From Lampris incognitus (lineage: Eukaryota > Chordata > Actinopteri > Lampriformes > Lampridae): a stretch of DNA of 64,000 bases. The notes below the pieces were generated by a model. The model worked only from the letters and a program-made list of their open reading frames with translations, ran no database searches and was not told the DNA's origin. Shown here in pieces: positions 38,689 through 42,981 of the stretch. Every line of letters begins with the position of its first letter. The stretch's first letter is position 1. The stretch is taken from assembly GCF_029633865.1 (NCBI RefSeq), contig NC_079223.1:6324683-6388682 (forward strand), written 5' to 3'. A program made the position numbers and the translations under genes.

Positions 38689-39197
38689 CCACCAGGCCCT
38701 GTGATGGCCTGGCGGCCTGTCCAGGGTGTCTCTGCCTGCCGCCCAGTGACTGTTAGGATAGGCTCCAGCATCCCCGTGACCTTGAGAGCAGGATAAGTGG
38801 TCTGGATAATGGATGGATGTGAAAGTTATCAGTATAGTGACATATAAAGCATCATTTGTGGTCAATAATAATAGCGAGAAATAAATTGTGTTAGGTCAAC
38901 ACACCTGATGTTTTCCTGAGCAGATAGTATGGGATTGTAAGGGCTGCATGGCATAACCCGATTGTACGATTGGGGTATTTAACCGTGCAGCTGTCTAGCG
39001 TCTCTGTAGTTTCATGTGCAGTAATATATTTTTGTTGCCCTGTCATGTGTTTGGTGAACCAGATGACCGTAAAGAAAACGCTGTCCAACTTTCGACGGAC
39101 ACACCATGACAACTGGCAGGAACACAAACAGCAGTTTACAGACGACCAGTTACTGGTCCTGACTGACCTGCTGGTCTCACCCTGCTACTATGCCTAG
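2206..39197 (+). CDS. psme4: Proteasome activator complex subunit 4 (PA200/Blm10 family), 3' 42 exons
   Basis: PA200 is a large HEAT/ARM-repeat protein that caps the 20S proteasome, mainly in the nucleus, and is linked to acetyl-histone turnover and DNA repair (family knowledge). Exons: 2206-2355, 9184-9247, 9340-9414, 9900-10022, 10126-10218, 12745-13010, 13123-13309, 13396-13485, 13583-13647, 13853-14003, 14090-14188, 14295-14364, 14476-14543, 14657-14869, 18699-18856, 19045-19140, 22590-22645, 22746-22802, 22996-23051, 25531-25629, 25801-25863, 25949-26044, 26199-26330, 26438-26647, 28139-28275, 29021-29074, 29163-29292, 29424-29505, 29595-29748, 30804-30873, 30987-31112, 31383-31535, 31800-31904, 32000-32091, 32980-33111, 33246-33454, 33599-33684, 33952-34080, 35175-35330, 37745-37907, 38078-38211, 39063-39197. 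All introns are GT...AG, phases agree at every junction, and the sum (4,984 nt) leaves one open frame of 1,660 residues plus stop. The first exon aligns near residue 190 of the roughly 1,840-residue human protein as I remember it, so about five 5' exons are outside the window. No stop or frameshift was seen. Confidence 0.97.
3836..4020 (+). repeat. Interspersed repeat, copy A (inverted copy at 25258-25455)
   Basis: It shares long stretches with the reverse complement of 25258-25455: 'gagacgtttc.. atcactcat', 'cagtctcaactgactgcagg', 'atgcaaattgcc..gaccattaactagagttac'. The wording around 'gaagaggtcact..atgagtgatgaaa' resembles the 3' part of fish Penelope-like or related retroelements, but I cannot assign the class. 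No target-site duplication was read. Confidence 0.5.
4110..4520 (+). pseudogene. Tc1-like transposase remnant (C-terminal DDE part)
   Basis: Broken reading frames give [29 protein letters not shown] and [14 protein letters not shown], which is the C-terminal block of Tc1/mariner transposases around the second Asp and the final Glu of the DDE triad. A stop interrupts the frame between PIEC and GDLKQ. No intact transposase and no terminal repeats were identified. Confidence 0.75.
4520..5560. repeat. Unclassified interspersed repeat ('ggttcaaaccccgaaggagg')
   Basis: The phrase 'aaccccgaaggagggaaccc' and the following text about 'cataagctgtaacaagacat' occur as a common fish-genome repeat in my memory. 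No coding motif and no terminal repeats were found, so class and ends are unknown. Confidence 0.3.
6885..8556 (-). mobile_element. L2-type non-LTR retrotransposon fragment, broken RT frames
   Basis: The minus strand encodes reverse-transcriptase pieces in two frames: 8087-7707 with [34 protein letters not shown] and [10 protein letters not shown], and 7682-7278 with [16 protein letters not shown] and [16 protein letters not shown]. The catalytic box reads FVDD instead of the usual F/YADD. Upstream RT sequence continues at 8379-8556 after an inserted MITE. The low-coordinate end (about 6885-7280) looks like the LINE 3' tail. The element is dead: frameshifted and 5' truncated. Confidence 0.8.
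8130..8370. mobile_element. hAT-type MITE nested in the L2 LINE, perfect 8-bp TSD
   Basis: The 241-bp insert begins CAGCGTTTCCCAAC and ends in the complement of CAGTGTTTCCCAACC. The terminal repeats stay similar for about 35 bp (TCCTCAAGGA.CCC). The 8-bp GTGTATAG occurs at both 8122-8129 and 8371-8378. The CAG...CTG ends plus the 8-bp duplication are hAT hallmarks. No coding capacity. Confidence 0.85.
8553..8735 (+). repeat. Compound minisatellite, about 78-bp unit
   Basis: The phrase 'gggaatgggaacgatggtgg' followed by 'tgaatatata' and a TG-rich run recurs three times (about 8552, 8630 and 8707). The last copy differs (gaacaatgg). Confidence 0.8.
8735..9119. mobile_element. MITE with ~80-bp terminal inverted repeats
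   Basis: The left arm from about 8735 (cttagcacaaaaagtaagga...) is repeated in inverse orientation ending at about 9119 (...tccttactttttgtgctaag). The arms match for roughly 75-80 bp through 'ttggcaataaatctta'. The flanks are A/T rich so the TSD is ambiguous, probably TA-type. The interior (8815-9035) is non-coding. It sits just 64 bp before a psme4 exon. Confidence 0.8.
9184..10218 (+). CDS. psme4: psme4 exons: 9184-9247, 9340-9414, 9900-10022, 10126-10218
   Basis: Four short exons encode [20 protein letters not shown], then a segment with [19 protein letters not shown], then [20 protein letters not shown], then GGPSKQAQ through [10 protein letters not shown]. These blocks match the PA200 N-terminal helical repeats closely. 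The 6.8-kb intron before them holds an L2 LINE and two miniature transposons. The introns between them are 92-485 bp and clean. Confidence 0.95.
10219..12744 (+). other. psme4 intron containing an RTE LINE
   Basis: A 2.5-kb intron. The RTE fragment occupies 11041-12478. A G10 run lies at about 10723-10732. No other structure was recognised in 10219-11040 or 12479-12744. Confidence 0.6.
11041..12478 (+). mobile_element. RTE-type LINE fragment, RT and C-terminus, frameshifted
   Basis: The + strand encodes [15 protein letters not shown] through [20 protein letters not shown], motif A as [11 protein letters not shown] (11427-11459), then after a frame break [17 protein letters not shown] (motif B) and [10 protein letters not shown] (motif C, near 11690-11720), and finally the RTE-style tail [20 protein letters not shown] to IHCGDP stop at 12439-12441. 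The endonuclease half is missing. Several stops and frameshifts show it is inactive. Confidence 0.85.
12745..14869 (+). CDS. psme4: psme4 exons 12745-14869 (nine exons)
   Basis: A compact block of nine exons (12745-13010 to 14657-14869) separated by introns of roughly 85-210 bp. It encodes the highly conserved central part, including [30 protein letters not shown] and [20 protein letters not shown]. One intron has a short CA-rich tract (14039-14058). The exon at 14476 begins with two bases finishing an Asn codon split at 14364. The RTE LINE fragment immediately upstream is in the same orientation but is not joined to the exon by a usable splice. Confidence 0.95.
15621..15875 (-). mobile_element. 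5'-truncated RTE-type LINE 3' end with 16-bp TSD
   Basis: The minus strand encodes [18 protein letters not shown] and [20 protein letters not shown] ending RMIRCGAP stop, followed by a TAG-repeat tail (read as 'tactactact' on +). The 16-bp AACACATCTCTTATAC occurs at 15606-15621 and 15876-15891, giving a clear target-site duplication for a retrotransposed, 5'-truncated insertion. Confidence 0.85.
16038..17234. mobile_element. Palindromic Tc1 derivative, copy 1 (inverted dimer of left half)
   Basis: Begins CACTACCGTTCAAAAGTTTG and ends with its exact complement; flanked by TA at 16036-16037 and 17235-17236. The left arm (16038 to about 16573) and right arm (about 16700-17234) are inverted copies of the same ~535 bp, comprising the Tc1 end plus the 5' part of the transposase gene. 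The unpaired centre (about 16575-16700) continues the transposase for about 40 codons and then stops. Only the DNA-binding half of the protein could be encoded, so the element is non-autonomous. Confidence 0.92.
16418..16704 (+). pseudogene. Tc1 transposase N-terminal HTH fragment, interrupted by a stop
   Basis: Same frame as the intact 95-codon fragment at 19959-20246, but ATGCGAGAA is ATGTGAGAA here, making a TGA at 16492-16494 (a C-to-T change in a CpG). Downstream it reads through [19 protein letters not shown] and the SGRPR AT-hook-like linker. The right arm carries the same HTH start on the minus strand (16855-16661, 64 codons), open. The DDE catalytic domain is absent. Confidence 0.85.
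18699..19140 (+). CDS. psme4: psme4 exons 18699-18856 and 19045-19140, bracketed by palindromic Tc1 copies
   Basis: The exons encode [18 protein letters not shown] through EQDMSR, then [20 protein letters not shown] to PIPEL. Splice sites are ctgtgcag|GA, GAGCAG|gtgag, atgtag|AG and GAACT|gtaag. Each flanking intron carries one copy of the same 1,197-bp palindromic Tc1 element (16038-17234 and 19580-20776). The two exons total 254 nt, which is not a multiple of three, so skipping both would shift the frame. Confidence 0.93.
19580..20776. mobile_element. Palindromic Tc1 derivative, copy 2
   Basis: Same length (1,197 bp) and architecture as the copy at 16038-17234, flanked by TA at 19578-19579 and 20777-20778. 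By eye the two copies differ at about a dozen positions, so they are roughly 99% identical. It landed in a (CATA)n tract. Arms of about 535 bp pair with each other and with the arms of copy 1. Confidence 0.92.
19959..20246 (+). CDS. Intact Tc1 transposase DNA-binding fragment (95 aa)
   Basis: An open frame starts [20 protein letters not shown] and contains the first paired-like helix-turn-helix of Tc1 transposases (residues about 5-50). Then comes a basic linker where copy 1 has SGRPR and this copy has SGWPR, and the beginning of the second HTH ([20 protein letters not shown]) before a stop at the palindrome centre. No Asp-Asp-Glu domain. The right arm encodes the same N-terminus on the opposite strand (20397-20182, 71 codons, starting MVRK). 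Expression is unknown; a truncated DNA-binding protein of this kind could in principle compete with full transposase for the ends. Confidence 0.6.
   Translation: MARKRELSSETRQSILVLRNEGYSMREIAKKLKISYTGVYYSLQRTAQTGSNQSRKRSGWPRCTTEQEDKYIRVSSLRNRRRTGPQLASSLNSTC
20990..21205 (+). pseudogene. Tc1/mariner-like 3' remnant
   Basis: The text 'tagaaagccttcccagaaga' through 'gctgcaaaggggggaccaac' to 'caatacttttgtccatata' matches a recurrent fish Tc1/mariner 3' end (translated: [16 protein letters not shown]-like with breaks). It is followed directly by a TG microsatellite. No 5' partner was found. Confidence 0.6.
21206..21266 (+). repeat. (TG)n microsatellite
   Basis: About 30 uninterrupted TG units in a psme4 intron, directly after the Tc1/mariner remnant. 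Confidence 0.97.
21273..22342 (-). mobile_element. L1/Tx1-type LINE RT fragment, split by a SINE
   Basis: Minus-strand frames give [20 protein letters not shown] and [18 protein letters not shown] (22342-22103), [17 protein letters not shown] (motif A, 22128-21954), then after the inserted [44 protein letters not shown] and [11 protein letters not shown] (21573-21337). The catalytic box reads YAAD instead of YADD. 21267-21330 may belong to a neighbouring SINE-like tail (complement of 'ggataagtggtttgg'). Confidence 0.8.
21576..21945 (-). mobile_element. tRNA-derived SINE inserted in the L1-type LINE
   Basis: On the minus strand the element starts GGCTCCACGGTGGTGTAGCG with an A-box-like TAGCGGTCTAAGC and a B-box-like GGGTTTGCGCCTC, and ends A/T rich. 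GTACAATA is present at 21568-21575 and 21946-21953 as target-site duplication. The host LINE frame resumes on both sides. Confidence 0.75.
22590..23051 (+). CDS. psme4: psme4 exons 22590-22645, 22746-22802, 22996-23051
   Basis: Three very short exons (56, 57 and 56 nt) encode [37 protein letters not shown] and [19 protein letters not shown]. Each exon alone breaks frame if skipped; phases across all three are consistent. The preceding 3.4-kb intron holds a palindromic Tc1 copy, a second Tc1/mariner remnant, a TG microsatellite and an L1/Tx1-type LINE split by a SINE. Confidence 0.93.
23247..24105 (+). mobile_element. Non-autonomous hAT element carrying a BED zinc-finger fragment
   Basis: Starts TAGGGATGG and ends CCATCCCTA. 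The flanks GACGTTAC (23239-23246) and GATGTTAC (24106-24113) match at 7 of 8 bases, as expected for a hAT duplication. Inside, about 23674-23790 (+) reads [20 protein letters not shown] and [11 protein letters not shown], a BED-type C-x2-C...H-x4-H finger found at the N-terminus of hAT transposases. The catalytic core is absent. Confidence 0.75.
24190..24600 (+). pseudogene. L1/Tx1-type LINE ORF1 fragment with CCHC zinc knuckle
   Basis: The frame at 24202-24405 begins [20 protein letters not shown], a C-x2-C-x4-H-x4-C knuckle followed by an acidic, Gly-rich tail. This is typical of the end of fish L1/Tx1 ORF1. Related frames continue with stops to about 24590. It is in the opposite orientation to the LINE at 21273-22342. 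Confidence 0.6.
24842..25257 (-). mobile_element. tRNA-derived SINE, family 1
   Basis: Reverse-complement orientation. The tRNA-like head lies at the high end, with B-box GGTTCGAATCCC (complement near 25195-25206). It shares 'acatgtggagtc.ccagctgc', 'cttcttttcacctgacaatg' and 'gaacaggcgcccc' with the copies at 32411-32836, 35414-35850 and 36636-36988. It contains a C16 run (25062-25077). Confidence 0.8.
25258..25455 (-). repeat. Interspersed repeat, copy B (inverted relative to 3836-4020)
   Basis: Reverse complement of copy A over about 190 bp ('gtaactctagttaatggtca' ... 'ctgcagtcagttgagactga' ... 'agatgaactgattcaacttt'). It directly abuts the SINE ending at 25257. Confidence 0.6.
25531..26647 (+). 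CDS. psme4: psme4 exons 25531-26647 (five exons)
   Basis: Exons 25531-25629, 25801-25863, 25949-26044, 26199-26330 and 26438-26647, all phase 0 to phase 0. They encode [79 protein letters not shown] and the block from [20 protein letters not shown] to [12 protein letters not shown]. All five are close to mammalian PA200 as remembered. The next intron (26648-28138, 1.5 kb) shows no recognisable repeat. Confidence 0.95.
26648..28138 (+). other. psme4 intron, no recognised content
   Basis: 1.5 kb of A/T-rich intronic DNA. I saw no terminal repeats, transposase motifs or RNA gene. Confidence 0.5.
28139..29748 (+). CDS. psme4: psme4 exons 28139-29748 (five exons)
   Basis: Exons 28139-28275, 29021-29074, 29163-29292, 29424-29505 and 29595-29748. 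The first ([14 protein letters not shown] to LKNSDSVE) is the least conserved stretch compared with the human sequence I recall and was placed by splice phase plus the [10 protein letters not shown] junction. The rest are clear: [58 protein letters not shown] and [11 protein letters not shown]. The first intron contains the long inverted-repeat element at about 28432-28907. Confidence 0.9.
28432..28907. mobile_element. Long inverted-repeat (foldback) transposon derivative
   Basis: Left arm (about 28432-28674) and right arm (about 28695-28907) are inverted copies ('gcataactgtagtccactga' / its complement; 'caatggcgtatttttcacgg' / complement). The left arm has about 24 extra bases near 28483-28506. 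The arms occupy almost the whole element. Both encode the same peptide in opposite strands ([38 protein letters not shown]), which resembles the N-terminus of a zinc-finger-type transposon protein; the family is unresolved. Flanks TTGAAAAGG / TTGAAAGTG could be a 9-bp TSD. Confidence 0.75.
29836..30025 (+). mobile_element. tRNA-derived SINE with 'aataaaggcagaaaatgccc' tail
   Basis: A tRNA-like head with A-box-like CTGGTGGCGTG and B-box-like GGGTTTGAATCTGG, a middle CT-rich part, and the tail 'caataaaggcagaaaatgcc' followed by an A run. The arrangement matches a widespread fish SINE. The TSD was not resolved. Confidence 0.55.
30270..30353 (-). repeat. Short RTE LINE 3' end (5' truncated)
   Basis: Carries the TAG-repeat tail (as 'tactactactac') and the 'cctgtcctctgcatcttcct' segment also found in the copies at 15621, 41070 and 55805. 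It is only about 80 bp long. Confidence 0.65.
30804..32091 (+). CDS. psme4: psme4 exons 30804-32091 (five exons)
   Basis: Exons 30804-30873, 30987-31112, 31383-31535, 31800-31904 and 32000-32091. They encode [32 protein letters not shown] to [47 protein letters not shown] and [20 protein letters not shown]. The Arg codon split at 29748/30804 and the Cys codon split at 32091/32980 both resolve in frame. Intron sequence includes a short CA run (31331-31348). Confidence 0.94.
32411..32836 (-). mobile_element. tRNA-derived SINE, family 1, with 13-bp TSD
   Basis: Full-length-looking minus copy: the head with B-box complement 'gggattcgaaccgg' lies near 32770-32783 and the 3' end at about 32411. 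TTAGCTTACACTT is duplicated exactly at 32398-32410 and 32837-32849. Inserted in a psme4 intron. Confidence 0.88.
32980..35330 (+). CDS. psme4: psme4 exons 32980-35330 (five exons)
   Basis: Exons 32980-33111, 33246-33454, 33599-33684, 33952-34080 and 35175-35330. They encode [37 protein letters not shown] to [47 protein letters not shown] and [20 protein letters not shown]. This part lies in or near the region of PA200 described as bromodomain-like (family knowledge, approximate). The 1.1-kb intron before 35175 holds a tRNA-like SINE (34212-34480). Confidence 0.95.
34212..34480 (+). mobile_element. tRNA-like SINE, family 2
   Basis: Begins GGCGGCATGGTGGCCCAGTG with A-box-like 'agtggttagcac' and B-box-like GGGTTCAAACCCC, then the family body 'ctccccgtgtctgtgtgggt' and 'ccggtttcctcccacc'. 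Related copies lie at 38417-38815, 47484-47838 and 53820-54180. It is preceded by a GA-rich tract and followed by degenerate 'tacagtaggat' repeats to about 34620. Confidence 0.7.
34490..34620 (+). repeat. Degenerate 'tacagtaggat' tandem repeat
   Basis: Five or more imperfect copies of 'tacagtaggat' / 'tacaataggat' in about 130 bp of intron. Confidence 0.6.
35414..35850 (+). mobile_element. tRNA-derived SINE, family 1, full-length
   Basis: Starts GGGCGTCCGGGTAGCATAGC with an A-box-like 'tagcatagcggtct' and a B-box-like GGTTTGAATCCC, and ends in a G-rich 3' tail. CGGATGC flanks both sides (35407-35413, 35851-35857). Same family as the copies at 24842, 32411 and 36636, here in sense to psme4. 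Confidence 0.85.
35858..37744 (+). other. psme4 intron remainder
   Basis: Apart from the truncated SINE at 36636-36988, the stretches 35858-36635 and 36989-37744 contain no feature I could recognise. Confidence 0.5.
36636..36988 (+). mobile_element. tRNA-derived SINE, family 1, 5'-truncated
   Basis: Starts at the B-box end ('aatccctgtgttacctccgg') and continues with the family body to 'tgtaattggctgg', so the tRNA head is missing. A C/G-rich middle is shared with 35414-35850. Confidence 0.8.
37745..39197 (+). CDS. psme4: psme4 last exons with YYA C-terminus
   Basis: Exons 37745-37907, 38078-38211 and 39063-39197. They encode [20 protein letters not shown] with the basic stretch [11 protein letters not shown] (a likely nuclear localisation signal), [20 protein letters not shown], and [20 protein letters not shown] ending SPCYYA and a TAG stop at 39195-39197. 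The Tyr-Tyr-Ala tail is the Blm10/PA200 C-terminal motif that inserts into the 20S alpha-ring pocket (known for the family). The intron 38212-39062 carries a TA microsatellite and a SINE-like repeat. Confidence 0.97.
38343..38410 (+). repeat. (TA)n microsatellite
   Basis: Mostly TA units with two short 'cattaa' interruptions, immediately before a SINE-like copy. Confidence 0.95.
38417..38815 (+). mobile_element. tRNA-like SINE, family 2
   Basis: The body runs 'gtggcacagtggttagcacg', B-box-like 'ggtttgagcccgg', 'ccgtgtctgtgtgggtttcc', a (TG)n at 38651-38687, and the 3' end 'gcaggataagtggtctggat aatggatgg'. It lies in the last but one psme4 intron. Confidence 0.75.
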
Positions 39198-40490
39198 GCC
39201 TGGTACAGTACCTCCTCCTTTCAGCTTTTCATCCTACACCCCGAACCCATACTCTGCAAATATAGATGCTCCGTTGCATGCATAGACACACACGCATGTT
39301 CAAATGTTTATACACATAACTGAATACCACATGTTGTCCCGTCAAGGCCTGGTGCAGCGGTTACAGATGTTTGGGTTTTTTTTTTCCTTGTTCCTTGAGA
39401 TTTCCAAATTTCTGTGTGTCCCTAGGAAAATGTGTCTTGGACATAAGAGGCCACCTAAAGACCCCAGATGAAGAGGAGCACACACAAAAGCCGAACATAA
39501 AGCTGTGTATTTATGTATTTAGCTGACCTTTACATTTCTACTATACTTAATATTTAAGGTGAAATCATAGCAGGGACGAACGCCCTGCAGTTTGTAACAA
39601 TACTGTACAGTTTTTGGGTTTTGGTTTTTTTTTTGGGGGGGTGGGGTGGGAGGTGGAGGTGTGTGGGGGGGGTGGCTGTGCTCGGTGCACCTGTGTCTGT
39701 GTGTGCAGTTTGGGATGCTCGGATACACACGCAGGTCGGTCACGCATGTCTCAGGAGTAAGTCCCAAGAACCAACTCTGAGCCAATCCTTTGTCCAGTTT
39801 GGGACAAAACTCTTTACTATTTTAAAGTGATGGCGTGTTATTTTGCTACAGAGTGACTGTTGCACAATAGTCTACACACACATTAGAGTTAACGCTGAAA
39901 CACACACAATGTTTGTGTGGCTGTTTGATCTATATATGATTATATGCATCATGTACGTGTGTGTATATAACATGTGTATTACAAACAAGCCCAAACATAT
40001 TTATTTATTTATTTGGATTTTTTTTTTTTACGCTAACCCTTACCGTTTCCCTGGAGGTCCCCCCCCCCCCCCCCCCGAGGTGTCGGCAGGTTGCCAGGCT
40101 TTTAGTGACGAGTTTGTTACTCGTGCATAAGAGCGGGAGAGCGAACGCTCCCGGGCACCGTGCCGCGTGGACGCCATTTGCTGTGAAGACCCGAGAGCAC
40201 AGTTCGTGGGTATGGCATGTCTCCCGGCGTGTGGGGACGACCGGACTGCCTGTCGGTAATTTTAATTTCATCACTTTGCTCAACTGTATTTTTTTTTTTT
40301 TCTAAAACCCAGTGAGAGGAATTTTTTTTTTTTTTGCTTTTTCCATGAAGACTTGAAATCGGTCCAACTGAAGCAATTAGTACCTCACCCATGTGAATAG
40401 TGTAGTGCCAAAACTGCAGTGATTTGTTTTTTTGTGTTTTTTTTTTTTTTTTGCTTATTTAAAAAAATAAAACAAATTTTAACAAAGCTC
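39198..40490 (+). other. psme4: psme4 3' UTR (inferred)
   Basis: No other gene is seen between the stop and an AATAAA at 40467-40472, so this stretch is read as the 3' UTR with cleavage shortly after. It contains T- and G-rich runs (39626-39670), a C17 homopolymer near 40060-40076 and several poly-T tracts. The extent is inferred; an earlier poly(A) site cannot be excluded. Confidence 0.55.
40467..40472 (+). terminator. AATAAA polyadenylation signal candidate for psme4
   Basis: Canonical hexamer about 1.27 kb after the psme4 stop, following a poly-T tract. No other good candidate was noticed nearer the stop. Confidence 0.5.
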
Positions 40491-41230
40491 TTGACTCGGC
40501 AGTATTGCGTTGCAGTGGTGTGTGCTGGGGTCAGATGGTCAGTTTCATGAAAAGGATTTCTGCACTTATGCAAGTTCGTGACGGCGAGCCCTGAAAACGG
40601 AAACTTTCTAAGGAATTTCAGCCACACTGCCAAATGTCCTGAATGTTGTCTGGCGTGCCCCAGCAGTCTAACCGGGGGGGGGGGGGGGGGTGAGGTTGTT
40701 TTGGTCATTTGTGCCACCCTACAGTTCACAAATCTGCACTGCAGCTGTCCATGCAGTGCACCAGCGAGTTCGCTGTTGTAACGTAACGTGACGATATCCG
40801 AGGTAAGCCACGCGCTGCCATGACGACCGTCCACAGGAAAGGAAACGCGGGAGAAAAGCGGCGTCTTCCTCTCTGTCTTGTTAATGGTAATGGTATTTAC
40901 TCAGGTTAAGCGTTTCATTGGGTGTGACTGTGGCCGCACCCGATGAAACCTGCGAGTTTCACATGTCAGCAACCCGTTCAGCCGGGCTGAACCACACCGG
41001 CTGAGAAAGAGTCCGTTTCACTCGCATGTGAAGGTTTACAAAAACACTTGCTTCATCTCCTCACACGTCCACTACTAGTACTACTACTTGTGGCTCGTCA
41101 GCCGTCTCCATCTCTTCCTGTCCTCTGCAGCGTCCTCTTGTCACATCAGCCACCTGCATGTCCTCCCTCACCACATCCATAAACCTCCTCTTTGGCCTTC
41201 CTCTTCTCCTCTTCCTCTAATATACTCGTT

Positions 41231-41992
41231 TCTCAACCTTTTTGGGGTCCTGGACCCCCTGCGTATTTTTGATCTACCCTGAGGACCCCTCCACCTGATC
41301 TTGGGGGAGGGCGGTTGCAATTTGATAGAAACAGTAGAAACTGCATTTTAAATTGCATTATAGCATTTATTCACTCTTTGGGGCAAAAATAAGAGCTTTC
41401 AGTTGTAACTTAGATATAGTTAACAAAACAGAATTCTTATGCAGTAACTTTCAGATATATGTAACAAAACAATATGTATTCAGTAACTTTCAGATAGATG
41501 TAACAACACAGAATATGTATTCAGTAACTTTCAGATATATGTAACAAAACAGAATATGTATTCAGTAACTTTCAGATATATGTAACAAAACAGAATATGT
41601 ATTCAGTAACTTTCAGATATATGTAACAAAACAGAATATGTATTCAGTAACTTTCAGATATATGTAACAAAACAGAATATGTATTCAGTAACTTTCAGAT
41701 ATATGTAACAACAGAATTGTTATGCAGTAACTTTTAACAATGCAAACGGGAGCGAGATCTCTTATTAAAATAAAATAGATTACACTTGTGAAACAGATGT
41801 AATTAGAGAAAAAAGTCCTGTTACCCTTTATAGTTTAGGTAGATAAAGGTCTCAGTCACATTTGAGTAAAATAATCCTATTTCTATCAATGTCATAGGAT
41901 CTTTTTTTTTAAAGATATTTTATTTTCACGGACCCCTTGCAATTACACCACTGACCACTAGGGGTCCGCGGACCCCCGGTTGAGAAACACTG
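41231..41992. mobile_element. hAT-like element with 41-bp internal tandem repeats
   Basis: The right end CCCCCGGTTGAGAAACACTG is a typical hAT terminus (complement CAGTGTTTCTCAACC). The left end reads TCTCAACCTTTTTGGGGTCC, so the terminal CAGTGTT is missing. CTCTAATATACTCGTT (16 bp) is present on both sides (41215-41230, 41993-42008), longer than the 8 bp usual for hAT. Non-coding inside. Confidence 0.7.
41440..41733 (+). repeat. 41-bp tandem repeat inside the hAT-like element
   Basis: 'cagtaactttcagatatatg' recurs at 41481, 41522, 41563, 41604, 41645, 41686 and 41725, i.e. with 41-bp spacing (last unit 39), with related units before 41481. The central copies are nearly identical. Confidence 0.92.
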
Positions 41993-42629
41993 CTCTAATA
42001 TACTCGTTCCTAACCCTGTCCTTCTTCATCACTCCCAGTGGAAATCTTATCATCTTCACCTCTGCCACCTCCATCCAGCTCCACCTCCTGTCTTTTCATC
42101 AGTGCCACTGTCTCCACACCACACAACATGGCTGGTCTCACCACCAGGATGTCTTCATCCATGTGAGTGGATAAATGCTGAGGTAGCGGTGTCTGATGTG
42201 TCTGAGGTTGGATAGCAGTTCTGCATAGCTGCCCTTTGAAGCGCTGCATCAGCCCCAGTGATTTATGTGTGTTTATATTCTATATGGCTTCTTATCGCTC
42301 TCCGCCATTGCCTTGTTGCATTCAGACTCTGCCCGCTGAGGCTGGTCCAGACGGAAACCACGTCCCTGCTTGGTCACCGTCACAGGTAAGCTGCCGGGAG
42401 AGGGGGGTGGGAATTTTGTCAGGCACGATGTTGTGCGAGATTTTGGATCACCACAAGAGTTCGTATCCCGCGACTTCACGGGAACGCGCGTGCGTTCTCC
42501 GCGCTTCAATTTTGGATGTGGAAAAAAAATGGCGACTTGTAAATTGTTCCAATTAATAGATTCCCCGCACCGGATGTACAAATATATCGGCGTACCATAT
42601 ACACGTGCGTTTCCCAGTTGAATTTCGCC

Positions 42630-42950
42630 TGGGGGGGGAAAAAAATAGTAAAATATTTCCCGTACGTCAGGTGGCGTCGCGCGCGCAGGGGGCGGGGCGG
42701 GGGAGGGACATATTCTTTCGGGGATGCAAATGTGGCATCGCAGCCAGCAGGCTGGGAACGCAGCGGTTCCCCCACGCCTGCGTCCGCCGGAGCGGAGGCG
42801 ACTTCACGCCGGTTTTCTAGCGAGCATCGGCGCTCGTTGGTTTTTTTTTTTATTTTAAATAAAAGAAAAGAAGAAGAAGGATGGACGGATCTTCAAGAGG
42901 ACAAACCCCGTGTGGTTGCTTCTGCTGTGCGCGGAGCACGGATGGTGCAG
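42630..42950 (+). other. gpr75: Putative gpr75 non-coding first exon (5' boundary unknown)
   Basis: A GC-rich, CpG-rich stretch that ends at 42950 in GATGGTGCAG|GTAGGA, a good splice donor. The matching acceptor cttcctag|CACTC is at 43996/43997, shortly before the gpr75 start codon. Human GPR75 has a non-coding first exon (knowledge), which is why this pairing is proposed. The transcription start is not determined. Confidence 0.4.
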
Positions 42951-42960
42951 GTAGGAAAGG

Positions 42961-42968
42961 TGACGTCA
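42961..42968. promoter_or_regulatory. Perfect CRE (TGACGTCA) next to the putative gpr75 exon 1
   Basis: The palindromic CREB/ATF consensus TGACGTCA lies 10 bp after the proposed donor, in CpG-rich DNA. Occupancy is inference only. Confidence 0.5.
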
Positions 42969-42981
42969 TCTGTTTCGAGGC

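Larger units (their letters stand above)
41070..42255 (-). mobile_element. RTE LINE 3' end interrupted by a hAT-like insertion
   Basis: 41070-41230 and 41993-42255 together form one minus-strand RTE 3' end ('tctccatctcttcctgtcct', 'accacatccataaacctcct', 'tcctaaccctgtccttcttc'). The interruption is 41231-41992. Confidence 0.7.
40491..42600. other. Intergenic region between psme4 and gpr75
   Basis: Contains a G18-type run (about 40675-40690) and the split RTE 3' end at 41070-42255. 40700-41069 and 42256-42600 have no recognised content. Confidence 0.5.
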
